Source: Byssothecium circinans
Taxonomy: Eukaryota; Ascomycota; Dothideomycetes; Pleosporales; Massarinaceae
Reading direction: 5' to 3'
NCBI GenBank assembly: GCA_010015675.1
Contig: ML976979.1
Location: 1,058,597 to 1,122,596 of the forward strand
DNA: 64,000 bases
This document shows, in pieces, positions 10,316 through 21,266 of this stretch (positions within the stretch are counted from its first letter, which is position 1; every line of letters begins with the position of its first letter). A program made the translations under genes and the position numbers. The notes under the pieces are model-generated. The model saw only the letters and a list, made by a program, of their open reading frames with translations. It was not told the DNA's origin and searched no databases.

Positions 10316-11299
10316 ATGTCAGTCGATCCCATTGAATGGGAGGAGTTGCAGCGCGACTGCCATCCGTTTCCCGCCTACATCGACTATCTCCACGGCCAAC
10401 CCACGCCGTTTGACCTCGCTGTGCAGCAGGTGCGATCGCGGATGGTAGCACCGCCTCAGCAAGGATTTATGTAGGTGTATCTTCAGCCATGAATGCATCC
10501 ACTAACAAGATATAATAGCCAGTATCATGGCTACAACACGAGATCCTCTGCGCTTCACATGCCGGTTCCGAACAGCTCTTCGCGCCAGTTCCAGCAAAAG
10601 CAGGAGGGTAGGCCGCTCGCCACAGCATCAAGACAGTCCTTTCCCCAATCCAATCCCCTGCCTCCGGAAGCCGGGGACACACAACTCCCCTCCGAAGGCC
10701 CCGTCCACATCCTACGCCGAAACGAGATCCTCCAGCCGCGCTACTCATGGATGAGCGAGCAGAACCGCCACATGATAAACGACAAGCTCAACATGGCCTA
10801 CGACTTCCTGGGCCAGAACGACCGCCCCGATCTCATCCACCAAGCGTCCGCCACCTTGCACGCCATATCCAAGCGGGTCGGCGAGATGTACACAGTGTAC
10901 CTGCAGGCCGAGACCACGAAGCGCAACGTGCAGGCCGCGATACCGGAGATCTGGAGGGTATATAAGGCGCGAGATGCACTGCCGCCTATGCATCCACACA
11001 AAGACGCGCTGACAAAACACCTTCGCTTGCTGCTCGGGCGCTTCAGTGAGCCGGGGAAGATGTATGCGCGCGGCTTGGTGACGCAGTTGTTGGACCAAGA
11101 ACGGCTTTCGTATGGCAGCAGTTCGCCGCAGAAAGCGTATGAGGCTTCGCCGTCGCAGATTTCGCCGTCTTTGAAGAGGGAGTATGAGGGTATGCCCCCG
11201 CCCGCGCTTCCAACGCGTGGATATGGAGCGGTGATGCCAGATCAGGTATACCCATCGGTGGAGACGAACCATGGATACGGGATGGTGGCTCTGGAGTAG
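10316..11299 (+). CDS. Conserved-looking protein of unknown function
   Basis: A 311-aa protein from exons 10316-10470 and 10519-11299 (48-base intron, GTAGGT...ATAG), phase 2 junction giving GFI-QYHGY. It starts MSVDPIEWEELQRDCHPFPA. Residues about 60-125 are Ser/Gln/Pro-rich and probably disordered. The core from YSWMSEQNRHMINDKLNMAY through LHAISKRVGEMYTVYLQAET and EIWRVYKARDALP to LLDQERLSYG is helical and charged. The C-terminus is Pro/Gly/Tyr-rich. There is no signal peptide or membrane helix. I do not recognise the family. Coding reality is supported by the clean junction, codon composition and a globular core. Confidence 0.75.
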
Positions 11300-13962
11300 C
11301 GGCGGGGAGATATGCGGGCAAAGAGGAAGCGGCACGGCTGGGTGGGTTCGTGCCCGCGCTGTACAGTGCGGTGTAGGTATCTAGAATAGCCAAGTAGCTT
11401 CAGGCATGGTATATCATGGCAAGTACGCGAGGGTGGAAAAGCGATGTTAAAAGCCTGACAGCCCTTTGTGGAGCCAAATCAGTGAAGGCGGGGCCAACAT
11501 TTTCCTTTTGATTCCTCTCTGCACATGTACATGTCACTTCATACACACAATACCATAATTACATTTTCATGTCCAGTCATGTCTTCCGCCTTCAAAGTCA
11601 TCGCCTGGCACTTTCTCAATTACTTCAGACGGTCATGGCACTTCATAACATACATCACACACATCATCACAGCAAAAAGGCACTGTAGAGTAAGAGAGTT
11701 ACAAAGATTGATTATAGTGTTAACGGCCCCATGCATGCCAGTTACGAACTTGCACTCCCTACCATGACTCGCACCGCGGTGAAGGATCCCCTCCGTTAAC
11801 TTCCCATGAAGACGGCCGTAGACGCGTCCCGGTAAAAAGAAAGAAGAGAATGACAAGATGGGGAAGTGGAGATGGAAGGAGGTGTAGTGGGAGAAGTTGC
11901 TGAGAGAGACAGACAGGAGAGTGTGTGTAGGACTGTGAGAGAAGGACGGCGGAGAATGGCGGAGACTGAAAAGATGACGGTAGAGAAATGACGGTGGAGA
12001 AATGACGGTGGAGAAATGACGGTAGAGAAATGACGGTAGAGAAATGACGGTAGAGAAATGACGAAGAAGGAAAGACGGAGAAGGAAAGGTGAGGAGAAAG
12101 AAGCAGTGAAAGAGTGACAAAAGGTGCAATGAAGAAAAAAAGAGAGACGATGTCGTAAAGTAAAAAAAAAGGAAACGAGCGGAGGGACGGCCAAAGCCGC
12201 CAAAAAAGAGTGTAACAACCGAGCCGAGCCGATTCGAGCAAAGATGACCGTAAGAAAGTCGTCGCAGAGTGGACGCCTCAGCGCCAAAAGAGACATACAA
12301 GACGCACTGAACCTAGAGCCCCCGTGTGCTTTTTACACAACGTGTGCTTTTACACACAGCAGAGAGCCCATGACGAGTTCCGGAGGCCCTGCAAGCAGAG
12401 TAAGCCTCCTGCGGAGTCACCTAAGGATCCGAACTCCCCGAAGGGCTCTAGAGCCTCCCGAGGGCGAACGATACCCATGCGGGGTAACAATTGGCTCTCA
12501 GACGGTGCACCCCTTCGTGTATGACAGACACGATGGCTGGTTCGTATGCGGAGGGAGGAGGGAAGAGGTGGAGATGTTGGGAAGAAGTTGAGTCGGGTGG
12601 AGTGGAGTGGAGGTGGGGGCAGGTCAGCTCTTATACTTTGTCAAAGAGCGCCAAGACCGCGCTAACGTCGCGGTAACGCGTCCCAGACGCATCGATTCTG
12701 GCGAACTGCGACCTGAAAGCCGACAGAAGGCGATGGAAGAGTACCTTGATGGGTTGGGTTGGTCTGCTAGGTTCTCTGGGGGTGATGAAGACGAAGGTGA
12801 GGGTGAGAGCTTGGGTGAATTGCAGATTGGATAGGTCTGCTTCTCTGGACGGTGGTAGGATTAACTGGGCTGGATTGACATGAGATGATGGAGAAAGAGT
12901 GTAAGTAGGAACAATGTGTTCAGTTTTAATGATAGCCTCTGTTGTGGTAGAATTGCTTGAGTATATTGCTAGTTCTTCGCGAGCAGTCACCATGAACTCA
13001 CTGACTTTGCATGAGCGCTATTTGCTAGTTGATGCACTAAATTCAAGCAAAACTTGTAGTTGACGACCCATTTCATTGCGTCACCTTCTCTCAACGGCGC
13101 CAGAGACATCGTGACTTCTGACCGTGATGAATTGAATAGCAGTCTGCATAGCTCTGCTAGAGTTTTGGCAGCAAGCTCAATGTAGGGTTATTACTATCGT
13201 AACTATGTCGCCACGTGGGTCATCAAGATCAACCGAGCCGGCCTTGGAGAGGAACATATGAGTGGATATGAGAATGGAAATGTGGTATTGTGAGTGAGTG
13301 AAAAATTTGACCCGCCATCACTGAGTTTTCCCTGCAAAGTGCTGCCAGACTTTTGGACACACGACTGGAACGTTATAATCTCTCTATCCTTGCGTACTTT
13401 GGTGAGATACCCTATGTAAAGCTATTTTAGAAACTCTAGTCTCTAGATACCTACACTGTGCGGTGAGGGCAGGAACACAGAGACACCCGGCCATGTGGTT
13501 TCCTCCTTCGTTCGCATATTCCTATGGCACTACTTCAAAGGGTGACGAGTGATGACTTTGGAGAGCAAAGCGTGGATGGATATGAGCGTGAAAATGTGGC
13601 ATTGTGTGCGCAAAGTCTCCGGGATGAGCACCCAGTATAGCGCAGCTGTGGCTTTTGATACAGAGGAGGTGGTTCATTAGGGCCTCATCATCAATGCGGT
13701 GGGTGCCCATCTTTGCGGTGTATCAACTTTCAACCACACTGTTAACCTTTTTCACGCTTCCAAGCACACTTCAAAGCCTGCGAAGCCACAATCAAGGCAC
13801 ATAATGGGACGAAATGGAACTTGAAATTGCGCCAACACTGATAAGACTTTCTTAACGAAGTATTGAATGCTTTCTCAGGCTCATCCTTCGAGCTAACGTA
13901 AGTATATTGTCTCGTGTGAACCAAGTATCGTTTTCGCTACCTGCAGTATACCAAGCACTTAC
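11300..13962. other. Gene-poor interval with minisatellite and low-complexity DNA
   Basis: About 2.6 kb without a supportable gene. Long minus-strand frames over 11620-12300 are Ser/Phe-rich translations of purine-rich repeats. A plus-strand frame at 12244-12524 has a protein-like Arg/Pro-rich composition but no family signal. A segment near 13250-13300 is echoed near 13560-13612 (both contain GGATATGAG, AAATGTGG, ATTGTG). Confidence 0.5.
11974..12064. repeat. 14-bp minisatellite, about 6.5 copies
   Basis: Unit ATGACGGTAGAGAA repeats from 11974; copies differ only at one A/G position (GGTAG versus GGTGG). It lies in a purine-rich tract of several hundred bases. Confidence 0.95.
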
Positions 13963-14110
13963 GGTAGCAAAATCCTAGGAAATGAGGTAAGAACCATACT
14001 GTGCAAAGCTCATCTAAAGGGGATTCAGTACCTAGTCCTCTGCATCATCCTTAAGCTTTAATAACGGCACGAGTTCTGATAGCTTATTTCCCATGGTTAT
14101 GTTTTTGCAC
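13963..14110. mobile_element. MITE copy B
   Basis: Left end GGTAGCAAAATCCTAGGAAA at 13963; right end AGCTTATTTCCCATGG at 14081. It has the same size class and internal layout as copy A, with GCAAAGCTCATCTAAAG near the position of GCAAAACTTATCTAAAG in A. Confidence 0.75.
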
Positions 14111-15955
14111 AACACCGAGCCCCAAGTTTCTTACTAGACGCTGTGCACGGTTTCATGAAAATCTTCATCCAGGATCCAGGGCATCAATACGCATCTTGCT
14201 ATCTGCAAGGTCATCTTTCCCTCCCATGGACAACGCCTCGCAAAACGGGTGCACTAAGGGGGAATGTGACAGACATGTCACTCTTCATTGATTCATACAT
14301 ACGGAGGTTATCCGATCTTCCAGTGTCTTCCAAGTACATAATGGTTTACATTGCTAGCCATGGGCGGCAGAAGGCGATCAGTGAACTACAATATTTCCGT
14401 TCTCGCTCGCCAATATATCTGCAGACATAATATTTAGGCAGAGTGATATCCGTATAGCGGTTTTAGGGGTGCTGATCAGCTTCGTTGTTTGAAACCTGAG
14501 GGCCAAAACACAGATAGCGAATGCGTCCCAAGAGTCCTGGTTGGGTTAAAATTAGAGTAGGAAATTGCGCAGGGGTAAGGTAATGCAGTTAAGGTGAATG
14601 GGGTTGTTGGTGCGAGGTCATGTTTCCATTGAGTTCCAGACTTGGGGAACATATTCCCCCAGTCAGCTCAAACAAAGAGAGAAGCCTGAATATCGACGGA
14701 TTAGGGCAGGTATACATAGCTGAAGATATCTTCAGATGATCTCAATCTATATTTTGCTTCGTTATCTAGTTATTCACCCAAAGCCTCCTACCTCCAATGC
14801 AAGCTTGTCCACTACTCGCTGATATTGTTGACTTCATACTGCATATAGAAACTTAGGCAGCTTCTCTGCACAAGCATCATCAACATGATATAGAGAAATA
14901 GCAAATTTCTCCCGAGTACGATGCAATGTCGACAGAAGCGCAACGTTCGAATAGAATTATGTATTCAAGCTGCCATAGGTAAGCCGGGAGAAGTTAAGCG
15001 AGCACGTTGATGCGCCAAATGTAGGAAGAAGGAGTGTGACGGAAAGTTCGTGTAAAGAATTGATTGATAACTTTGTCACGCAAATGGTGCATCAGTCTCA
15101 TTGCGAGGCAAAGACATCATTCGTATTGAAGATAGCACGCAGCTAGAAAAGGCTTTATAGGATGCAGCACAGTCACTGCGGTTCGCTGACACGGTAAATG
15201 ACACGTAATTCCTACAGCCGCAATGTTAATAATGCAGGCTCTTACGTAGCGGAAAAAGTGTAATATAGCGCAGTTGCCCAGCCTCAGTCGCCGCACGGTA
15301 AGGGTGCTTCCTCTAAGCAAGGTACTAGGCGCTGAATCCCCCCTAGATGGGGTTTACGGGGAATAGTTTCTGTATAATTTCTACGACGTAGGGTTTCTTA
15401 AGTACCTACTTTGTGCCCGTGATGCTTCACGTATGCACCGCTCGGTCTTTGTAGTCACTCAATTAAATCATGAGTACATGCCTTGCCCTAAATCACCAAT
15501 TTCTAAGTTGTGTCCAATTGCTACCCTATAAGTTGCACGAAACTCTGATCGTCAAAAGTAAAATAGCAGTGCGCTTATGCGGTTGTTCGTTTGCTACACT
15601 GTATGACACAATCCGAGATGGCGTATCGCACCAAGGCCTCACTGTCACCCCATTCTGTGCAGAGACCTAGGAAGATCGGTACAATATGCTCTGTCAATTC
15701 ACAAAAGCGATCAACGTCTGGACATTGAGACCGAGTGGCGTAGCGGAAGCTCAAGTCGGGCACTCAGCCGCACTCCAAGAAGTGCCTGACGGGGTCAATC
15801 CTGTGCCCTGTTTTGTGCACGAGACTTTCGATGAGGAGGAGCAAGACGGCACCCAGAATCCGTTGTTCTCTTTTGAGATGTATCCGTCCACTTCCAGCAG
15901 TGCAAATCTTCCTCGTGTTCCATCATATTCAACCGGGAACCTAGGTGGATACCAC
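14111..15955. other. Gene-poor interval
   Basis: About 1.8 kb of rather AT-rich DNA. Frames at 14143-14430 and 15686-16000 have no family signal and the latter is antisense to the region downstream of the kinase gene. Nothing further is supported. Confidence 0.45.
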
Positions 15956-16852
15956 TCACCTGGATTCTTTTGCCAGAAATTCGTCGCATTCTGCTTGTAA
16001 CGTACTAACCTGAATATCATCCAAAGCGTTCGTATCGTTATCCAAAAATTCCTCTGCAAAACTGCGCTTTCCAAGTAGAGAGAATATATCATGTTCCACA
16101 GCTCTGATTGAGTTGTAATACCCGTGCCAGCATTTGTCCATCAGGTTGCCGAAGGTAACGTCTGATGCGGTCGAAGGGAATAGACCCATAATAAGGTTTC
16201 GAACTCTGACATGGGGCTCGACATTATGAAAAGGTATGTGTCCGAATCGAATAGTGAAAATGCAAGATGCTAGCGAGAATTGTTCGCTGAGTGGGCCAGC
16301 CAAGGGGGTGTCATAATTTTCATCCAGCTTGCAAAATGGCTCACTGGCCGCCAACAGCTCGTCCCCCTTCTTAACTGTTGCATCAAAATCTCCAAGTCGG
16401 ACGTCTTCCATCGCACTAAGGAATATGTTTGCCGGCCGAAGGTCCCCATGGGCGTAACCAAGATCTTCAAGCCAAGCTAGGGCACTGGTAATCTGCTGGA
16501 TCCATCGCTCTTGCTTGTCTGAACTGATAGCTGACATCGAGGAATTCTCTATACGAGACTGTAGAGTCGTTTCTTGGCGATGCATAAAGAGGCCTTCTGG
16601 AACGCAAAGTATGCCATAGACAATGTTGGGATGTCGATGTTCCATCAGTATTTGATATACAGCTTTTTCGTTTTCTAGCTTCCTAATGCTCTCTTCCATT
16701 TCTTCTGCTTGTGCTTGGACAGGGTTTTCAAAAAGGGTTGGACATTTGAAAACCACATTCCGGCTGATGGCGTAGACGTGCCCGGCAGTACCTCTGGAAA
16801 GAAAATTATCTGCCGAGAGGGAAGGAAACGGCGGTCGCAATCGTGTGATCAT
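15956..16852 (-). CDS. Protein kinase-like protein, HGD catalytic loop
   Basis: A 298-aa single-domain protein with the eukaryotic protein kinase fold. A glycine loop SRGTAGHVYAIS is followed by Lys36 in VVFKCP and a helix-C Glu in RKLENEKAVYQIL. The catalytic loop is HGDLRPANIFL (His135-Gly-Asp137, Asn142) and the metal motif reads DFD (155-157) instead of DFG. The key Lys, Asp and Asn are therefore present, but HRD-Arg and DFG-Gly are replaced, a pattern seen in lineage-expanded fungal kinases. Activity is plausible but not assured. ATG 16852 opens the frame with no upstream alternative. Near the C-terminus the coding strand has two donor-like sites (GTTAGT, GTGAGT), so a spliced alternative C-terminus is possible. 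It lies in accessory DNA beside decayed genes. Confidence 0.75.
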   Translation of the reverse strand: MITRLRPPFPSLSADNFLSRGTAGHVYAISRNVVFKCPTLFENPVQAQAEEMEESIRKLENEKAVYQILMEHRHPNIVYGILCVPEGLFMHRQETTLQSRIENSSMSAISSDKQERWIQQITSALAWLEDLGYAHGDLRPANIFLSAMEDVRLGDFDATVKKGDELLAASEPFCKLDENYDTPLAGPLSEQFSLASCIFTIRFGHIPFHNVEPHVRVRNLIMGLFPSTASDVTFGNLMDKCWHGYYNSIRAVEHDIFSLLGKRSFAEEFLDNDTNALDDIQVSTLQAECDEFLAKESR

Positions 16853-17379
16853 TTAGGGAACGTATAAAGAGCCTCTATTGTATTGATGGGGTTGCCGATA
16901 TCATTCCGAATGGGCGCTGGTGTAAGAGGACTTGAATGTCGGCGGAGGAGGTTTGTGTTGTTGGTGGGTCTGAGCCTCAAAGGGACACTAACACGTGCTT
17001 GTATGAAACGTTTCGGTATCCGCGGACGAGAGGTACAGTGCAGGGCGACTTAAGGGTGGAGCAATGCAACGAATTGGTTGTGATGTGGGTTGTGTCAAAC
17101 CCGGTTTGGGTCCAAGATCGGGCATGGCCGCAAGCGCCTGCAGTCAGCGTTTATTTACCCCGCCTTCGCCTCCAATCTTCAGCCGACGTTGCTCAGAAGG
17201 GCGTTGGGCTGACTAACAAGCCTATCACTGTTGAGCTAAAATCTGGGCTCCATTGTCGCGTCGCGTGTTGCGGGCAGAGAGTTGTTTCGGTGAGATCGTG
17301 GGCTTTGCGTGTGCGTCCTTACCATGGGGTCAACGACGACCTACGGCCACCAAATCGACACGGTGTTTCAACATGGGAA

Positions 17380-17419
17380 ACGGTCATGTGATTATATCAC
17401 ATGACTATCACATGACCGT
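17380..17419. promoter_or_regulatory. 13-bp perfect inverted repeat with three CACATG cores
   Basis: ACGGTCATGTGAT (17380-17392) is inverted exactly as ATCACATGACCGT (17407-17419). A further ATCACATGAC lies between them at 17396-17405. The location is upstream of both the minus-strand kinase and the plus-strand decayed protease. It could be a dimeric factor site or a hairpin; no experimental family match is claimed. Confidence 0.4.
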
Positions 17420-17641
17420 CACCTTGTATAGTTTTCCTCAGTAGTTGCTGCTCGATCACCTCAATCAATCACTTTCTCCCACTCACTCGGAGCATTGTTT
17501 CAACACACGGAGGGATAAACGACGGTCTGTAGGAATTTCTCGCTGTTTGTGTTGCGTGTATCCGTCGTGAACCACCACCTGCCGGTGTGCGATCACGTGA
17601 CATAAATATTCGTTGATGCTTTTGGACGGCGATCTCCGCAA

Positions 17642-18439
17642 GCTGAAGGAATTACAGAAGTTGCCCATGAACAGCAACGCTCCCACCGTCCGTTGAATAC
17701 TCCCGACTCTATCCATCCCCATCAGTAACATGACACGGGTAATTATTTTGTCGAGGTTCATTTCCAAGCTATTCGAGGTTACCAAAACGCTCTAAATAAA
17801 GCCATAGCAGAAGGATACTGACCCAATGATGCAAGACATCGGCACGAACAGGACGAAGTCTTTGCTCTGAGGTACGGTACACCAACAGATCAACTTATAG
17901 TCCCTGACAATGAGATGCTAGGGGGGGTGGAGGATCCCCATTTGATTGATCAATCGGCGCCCTTCGATATGAACTCCATCATGATGTACTCGTCAAAGGA
18001 TTTTGCAGCAGACAGGCAAGCTGCTGATTTTGATGCTGCCGTTGGGCCGATGTTTGCGATTATAAGGGATTGTCAGTGTAACAAGATTGGAACTGTGTTC
18101 ATGGATTCGAATAAAGTACCATTAGCTGGCGATGTGCCCTGATCAGGAGGAATTATCCATGGCCTTGATGTAGTAATAGAACATCATCAATGCAAAACTT
18201 TACCAGATCCCAACAGCGGAAAGCTAGACGGGACTTTTGGCGCGGGACTTCACTGCATGGGCAACTGTCCGTACCAGTTGCTCCACGGTTCCTTCGTATA
18301 CCAAGGAATGATTTTCGCTCAAATAGAAAAAATGAGCGTTATGGTTGAGTGGTTGGCTAGCTCTAGAGGAGTGATGCTTGTGATTACCAATGCAGGAGAT
18401 GTACGCGTTCTCTCGTGTAGCAGAAAAGGTAGGATATAA
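17642..18439 (+). pseudogene. Decayed astacin-like (M12A, metzincin) metallopeptidase
   Basis: One reading frame carries ordered landmarks of fungal M12A proteases. First comes EVAHEQQRSHRP, like the HEQQR end of the zinc site. Then come YFVEVHFQAIRGYQNAL and FDMNSIMMYSSKDF, the Met-turn region. In-frame stops interrupt it at 17726 (TAA), 17819 (TGA) and 18140 (TGA), after which the frame stays open to 18439 with CKTLPDPNSGKLDGTFG. The HExxH helix itself is not recoverable and no signal peptide or first exon is visible. I read this as a degraded secreted protease gene. Each piece is short, but their order and single frame make chance unlikely. A spliced functional gene is less likely because the stops do not sit in consensus introns. 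Confidence 0.65.
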
Positions 18440-19142
18440 GTGTACCTTAGGGATGATTAGGTGTGGACAAATCTTTCTGAAGATACAGGACTCTTATTCT
18501 CCAACATGGTAAGATTGAATAAATCCAACGGACGCATAGTAGTAATTTGATGAGACTCTGTATGTGATCAATGGAAGTCATTCTCTATGTAATTTGAAGG
18601 TCCACTCGCTAGCCGTTCCATATCTCTATTGTGTCGGCCTAAAATTCCATCTCTATGCCATATATGATGCCAAACCTGAAGACTAATTCTCGCATCACCC
18701 GGCCTAGGAATTCATGGTAGCACAGCCGCTAAGGTACCTAATTCACTGTACGACAAACCAATTTTTCATTTTTCAAACCTGCGTTATCAGCTACTGTAGC
18801 TGAGGTGCCTTAGTGGCTTAGCATGGCGGGCGAGGACTATTTTGTGTTGTGTAATCGATCCTTACTGGATTGTCGTAGTTACCAATATCTCTGCACGATG
18901 CGGCAGCCCCTTGATCACGGTATGGTGTGCTATTGTACTACGAATGCCTGGCACACTTAGCTTTTACTCAACGAATATTACTTCAAGCGATGAAAGTACA
19001 GTGTAGTGGCAGCCGAGATTTTGTAGATTTTCCCCAACATACTTTGAATCTTTCGCCTTTCCACGCTTGTCTCCTGCCAAGAAACAATTATCAAGAACGT
19101 TGGACTGGTGTTAGTTAAGGCACTCACGTCCGCTTATGGACC
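18440..19142. other. Gene-free interval
   Basis: About 700 bases of AT-rich DNA between two decayed genes. I see no supportable feature. Confidence 0.45.
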
Positions 19143-19660
19143 ATGAGCCATCGAATCCTTCAAGGTATCGGTATTTTATACCAACCAAAAGCTCCCGAGG
19201 TGATAGATTCTGAGCGAGTGGGAGTGCCCTCACTGTAACATCAGAAAGAACGACATCAACTTAGCTTGGTCGCAATACATAGACTTAATGGCCATGCCTT
19301 CCAATTGTGGACGCATAGGCAGACTGGAGTAATGTGGCTTAAAGATCTTTCACCTGAAGAGCTTCCGCGCACCCGCATCAACGTGTGGCTACGATGCCAG
19401 ACCTCGGGATTCCGCTGCTTCACCGACCAACAGGACCTTACCGACATTTCTCTACAGCTACTTTTTGATCTAGCACAGGAACGAAGGACGGATGAAGTAT
19501 AAATGCCTCTCGCATTCTCACCACTGATATTAGGAGTCGACACGCCCTATATTGTTCGTATGCCATAGCCTTGGCGGAGTGGTTGCGAAAAAGTCCGGTC
19601 TACTGCCCCAACTAACATTTCTACAACGCTTACACTAGACGGGCCTTGATCCTTCCTCCA
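19143..19660 (+). pseudogene. Decayed alpha/beta-hydrolase domain of a STAND/NLR-like protein
   Basis: Broken pieces follow the order of the N-terminal hydrolase domain (DUF676-like) that heads many fungal NACHT/NB-ARC ankyrin or TPR proteins. They begin with MSHRILQGIGILYQPKAPE, then VAIHRLNGHAFQLWTH and GVMWLKDLSPEELPRTRI. QDLTDISLQLLFDLAQER follows, and after a frame change at about 19500-19550 the nucleophile elbow LFVCHSLGGVVAKK at about 19552-19593. At least one stop (TAA near 19232) and one frameshift break it. No NACHT or repeat domain follows, so only the head remains. Such proteins are candidates for fungal nonself recognition; this copy is dead as read. Confidence 0.6.
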
Positions 19661-19736
19661 CCCTCTCGGCAATAAGCTGATTTTCAGTGTGCCGTCTATG
19701 GGGTTCTATTCTTAGGCAAGCCCGTCCAACCCGCCC

Positions 19737-19892
19737 TCTCGTGGAAAAATAATCTCGGAAAATAAGCTATCAAAATTCACATCCCTAATAAAGACCAAAA
19801 ATTGGACGAGGTATACAGAACTAAATCACGTTTAGATCAGTTTTACGGAGTATGGTTGATGGCTTATTTCATGCGATTTTGCTACCGCGAGG
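19737..19892. mobile_element. MITE copy C
   Basis: Left end TCTCGTGGAAAAATAATCTC..., continuing GGAAAATAAGCTATCA; right end GGCTTATTTCATGCGATTTT then GCTACCGCGAG. The interior shares AGAACTAAATCAC and GGAGTATGGTTG with copy E. The full terminal inverted repeat appears to begin CTCGCGGTAGCAAAATC. Confidence 0.85.
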
Positions 19893-20188
19893 GCCAGCCC
19901 AGTCAGAGACTCGATTGTTAATACGTTCCAGCAACCCCTCACACCAAGGTAGTAGAAAATCCAAGGCGGATGAAATGCGGAGGCGTCGTAGCACGAACGA
20001 GCAAGTGCCTCCATGTAACCATTGCGCAAATGAGTGTTCTTGACCGACTAAATGCTCACCCTTGTGTGCGTGAACAGCCCTCCACGGCGGAGGTGAGGGG
20101 GAAGAGCGCGCGTTGGAGGGCGGCATCGTTGGTTTTCATGTTCTCCAAGGATGATAAATGTAGGTATTCCAACCCAAAGACGTGCGTT

Positions 20189-20350
20189 CTCGCGGAAAGA
20201 TACACTCGGGAAATGAGCTATCAATAGTCACATTACAAGTAGAAGCCAACAATGAGGGGGAGGATAAGCGGCTGAATCACCTTTGCATAAGTTTACTGTG
20301 TGCAATTGTTGGCTTATTTCCTGAGATTTTGCTACCTGGGTACCGCGAGG
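20189..20350. mobile_element. MITE copy D
   Basis: Left end CTCGCGGAAAGATACACTCG then GGAAATGAGCTATCA; right end GGCTTATTTCCTGAGATTTT then GCTACCTGGGTACCGCGAG. It is about 300 bp from copy C in the same orientation. Confidence 0.85.
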
Positions 20351-20448
20351 CGTGGGCATCACCGTGCACTCTCTGATACCTTTAGATCCGCTGAACACCC
20401 AAAACATGGCCATAGTTCACTGATCGAAACATATTCAAAGATACGAGG

Positions 20449-20860
20449 TCATCGTTCGCCAAGGGAACCTTGAAGTTGGCGGGAAATTGAGCACGGAAGG
20501 ATGCAAGTGTGTTTACACCCGCTGGCTTCGTTGATGACCATATAGATATTGGCTTTAAACTTTCGCTGACGTAAGAAGATGAGAGGGATAACCTTTTGTT
20601 GGCGGAAACGTTCACCTGCCCGATATTGTAGCAGAAATGCACACTTCAAGTCAGGGCGGTCACTAAGTGAAGTGGACTTAACAGATAATGAAAGCATGGC
20701 AACGTGGGCTGGTTTGGGCGTAGAGTATATTCCGATGCTGATGGGTAGAGCAAAACTGTGCTCAGTTATGAAAATGACCGAATACCATGGGTCGACAGAG
20801 CTGTGGATCTGGTAGCCTGGAGGGATTGCTGAGAGTATACTAGGCTAGAACTAGCAGGAT
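20449..20860 (-). pseudogene. Possible decayed ORF of unknown family
   Basis: On the minus strand a frame reads LSVKSTSLSDRPDLKCAF and LLQYRAGERFRQQKVIPLIF, then appears to shift frame and continue with SFRAQFPANFKVPLANDDLV and SLNMFRSVNYGHVLGV. The amino-acid composition is protein-like across the shift. I do not recognise a family and no start codon context or introns are clear. Confidence 0.3.
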
Positions 20861-21266
20861 CCATGGTTTCTGTAAGTGTGTCACTTTTTGCTGGAGAAGT
20901 GGCTCCCACAACGAGAGGTGGGTGAATACTTTCTGGGACTTGAGAGGAAGTCATCTAGAGGAAGGGTTAGGATACGTGTTGGAAGTCTGGAGGCGTCTTG
21001 CATAGATTTTATAAGAGGATATTGTTGCTAGAATTTTGCGGTAATACAAACTACTACAAGCGGGAATTACACGCAAGTCCTGTATACGAGGTACTCTTTC
21101 GTATTACTATGCACGATCACGGTTATATAACACCTCGACAAGCAACTTGTGTTGTTCCGTAGATATGTCAACTATCGTCCATCATGCCGTGCAGTGGCGA
21201 GATCTCAACACCAGCTAGCAGACCCAAGTGCCTAGAGCACTCCGACTCCCCCGACCATGCCTAGCC

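Noticed and set aside
11620..12300. Overlapping minus-strand ORFs of 160-226 aa rich in Ser and Phe
   Set aside because: They arise from a purine-rich tract and a 14-bp minisatellite; all three frames are open and none has globular composition.
16936..17391. Plus-strand ORF of 151 aa upstream of the kinase
   Set aside because: No domain, no partner exon, and it spans the likely promoter of the minus-strand kinase.
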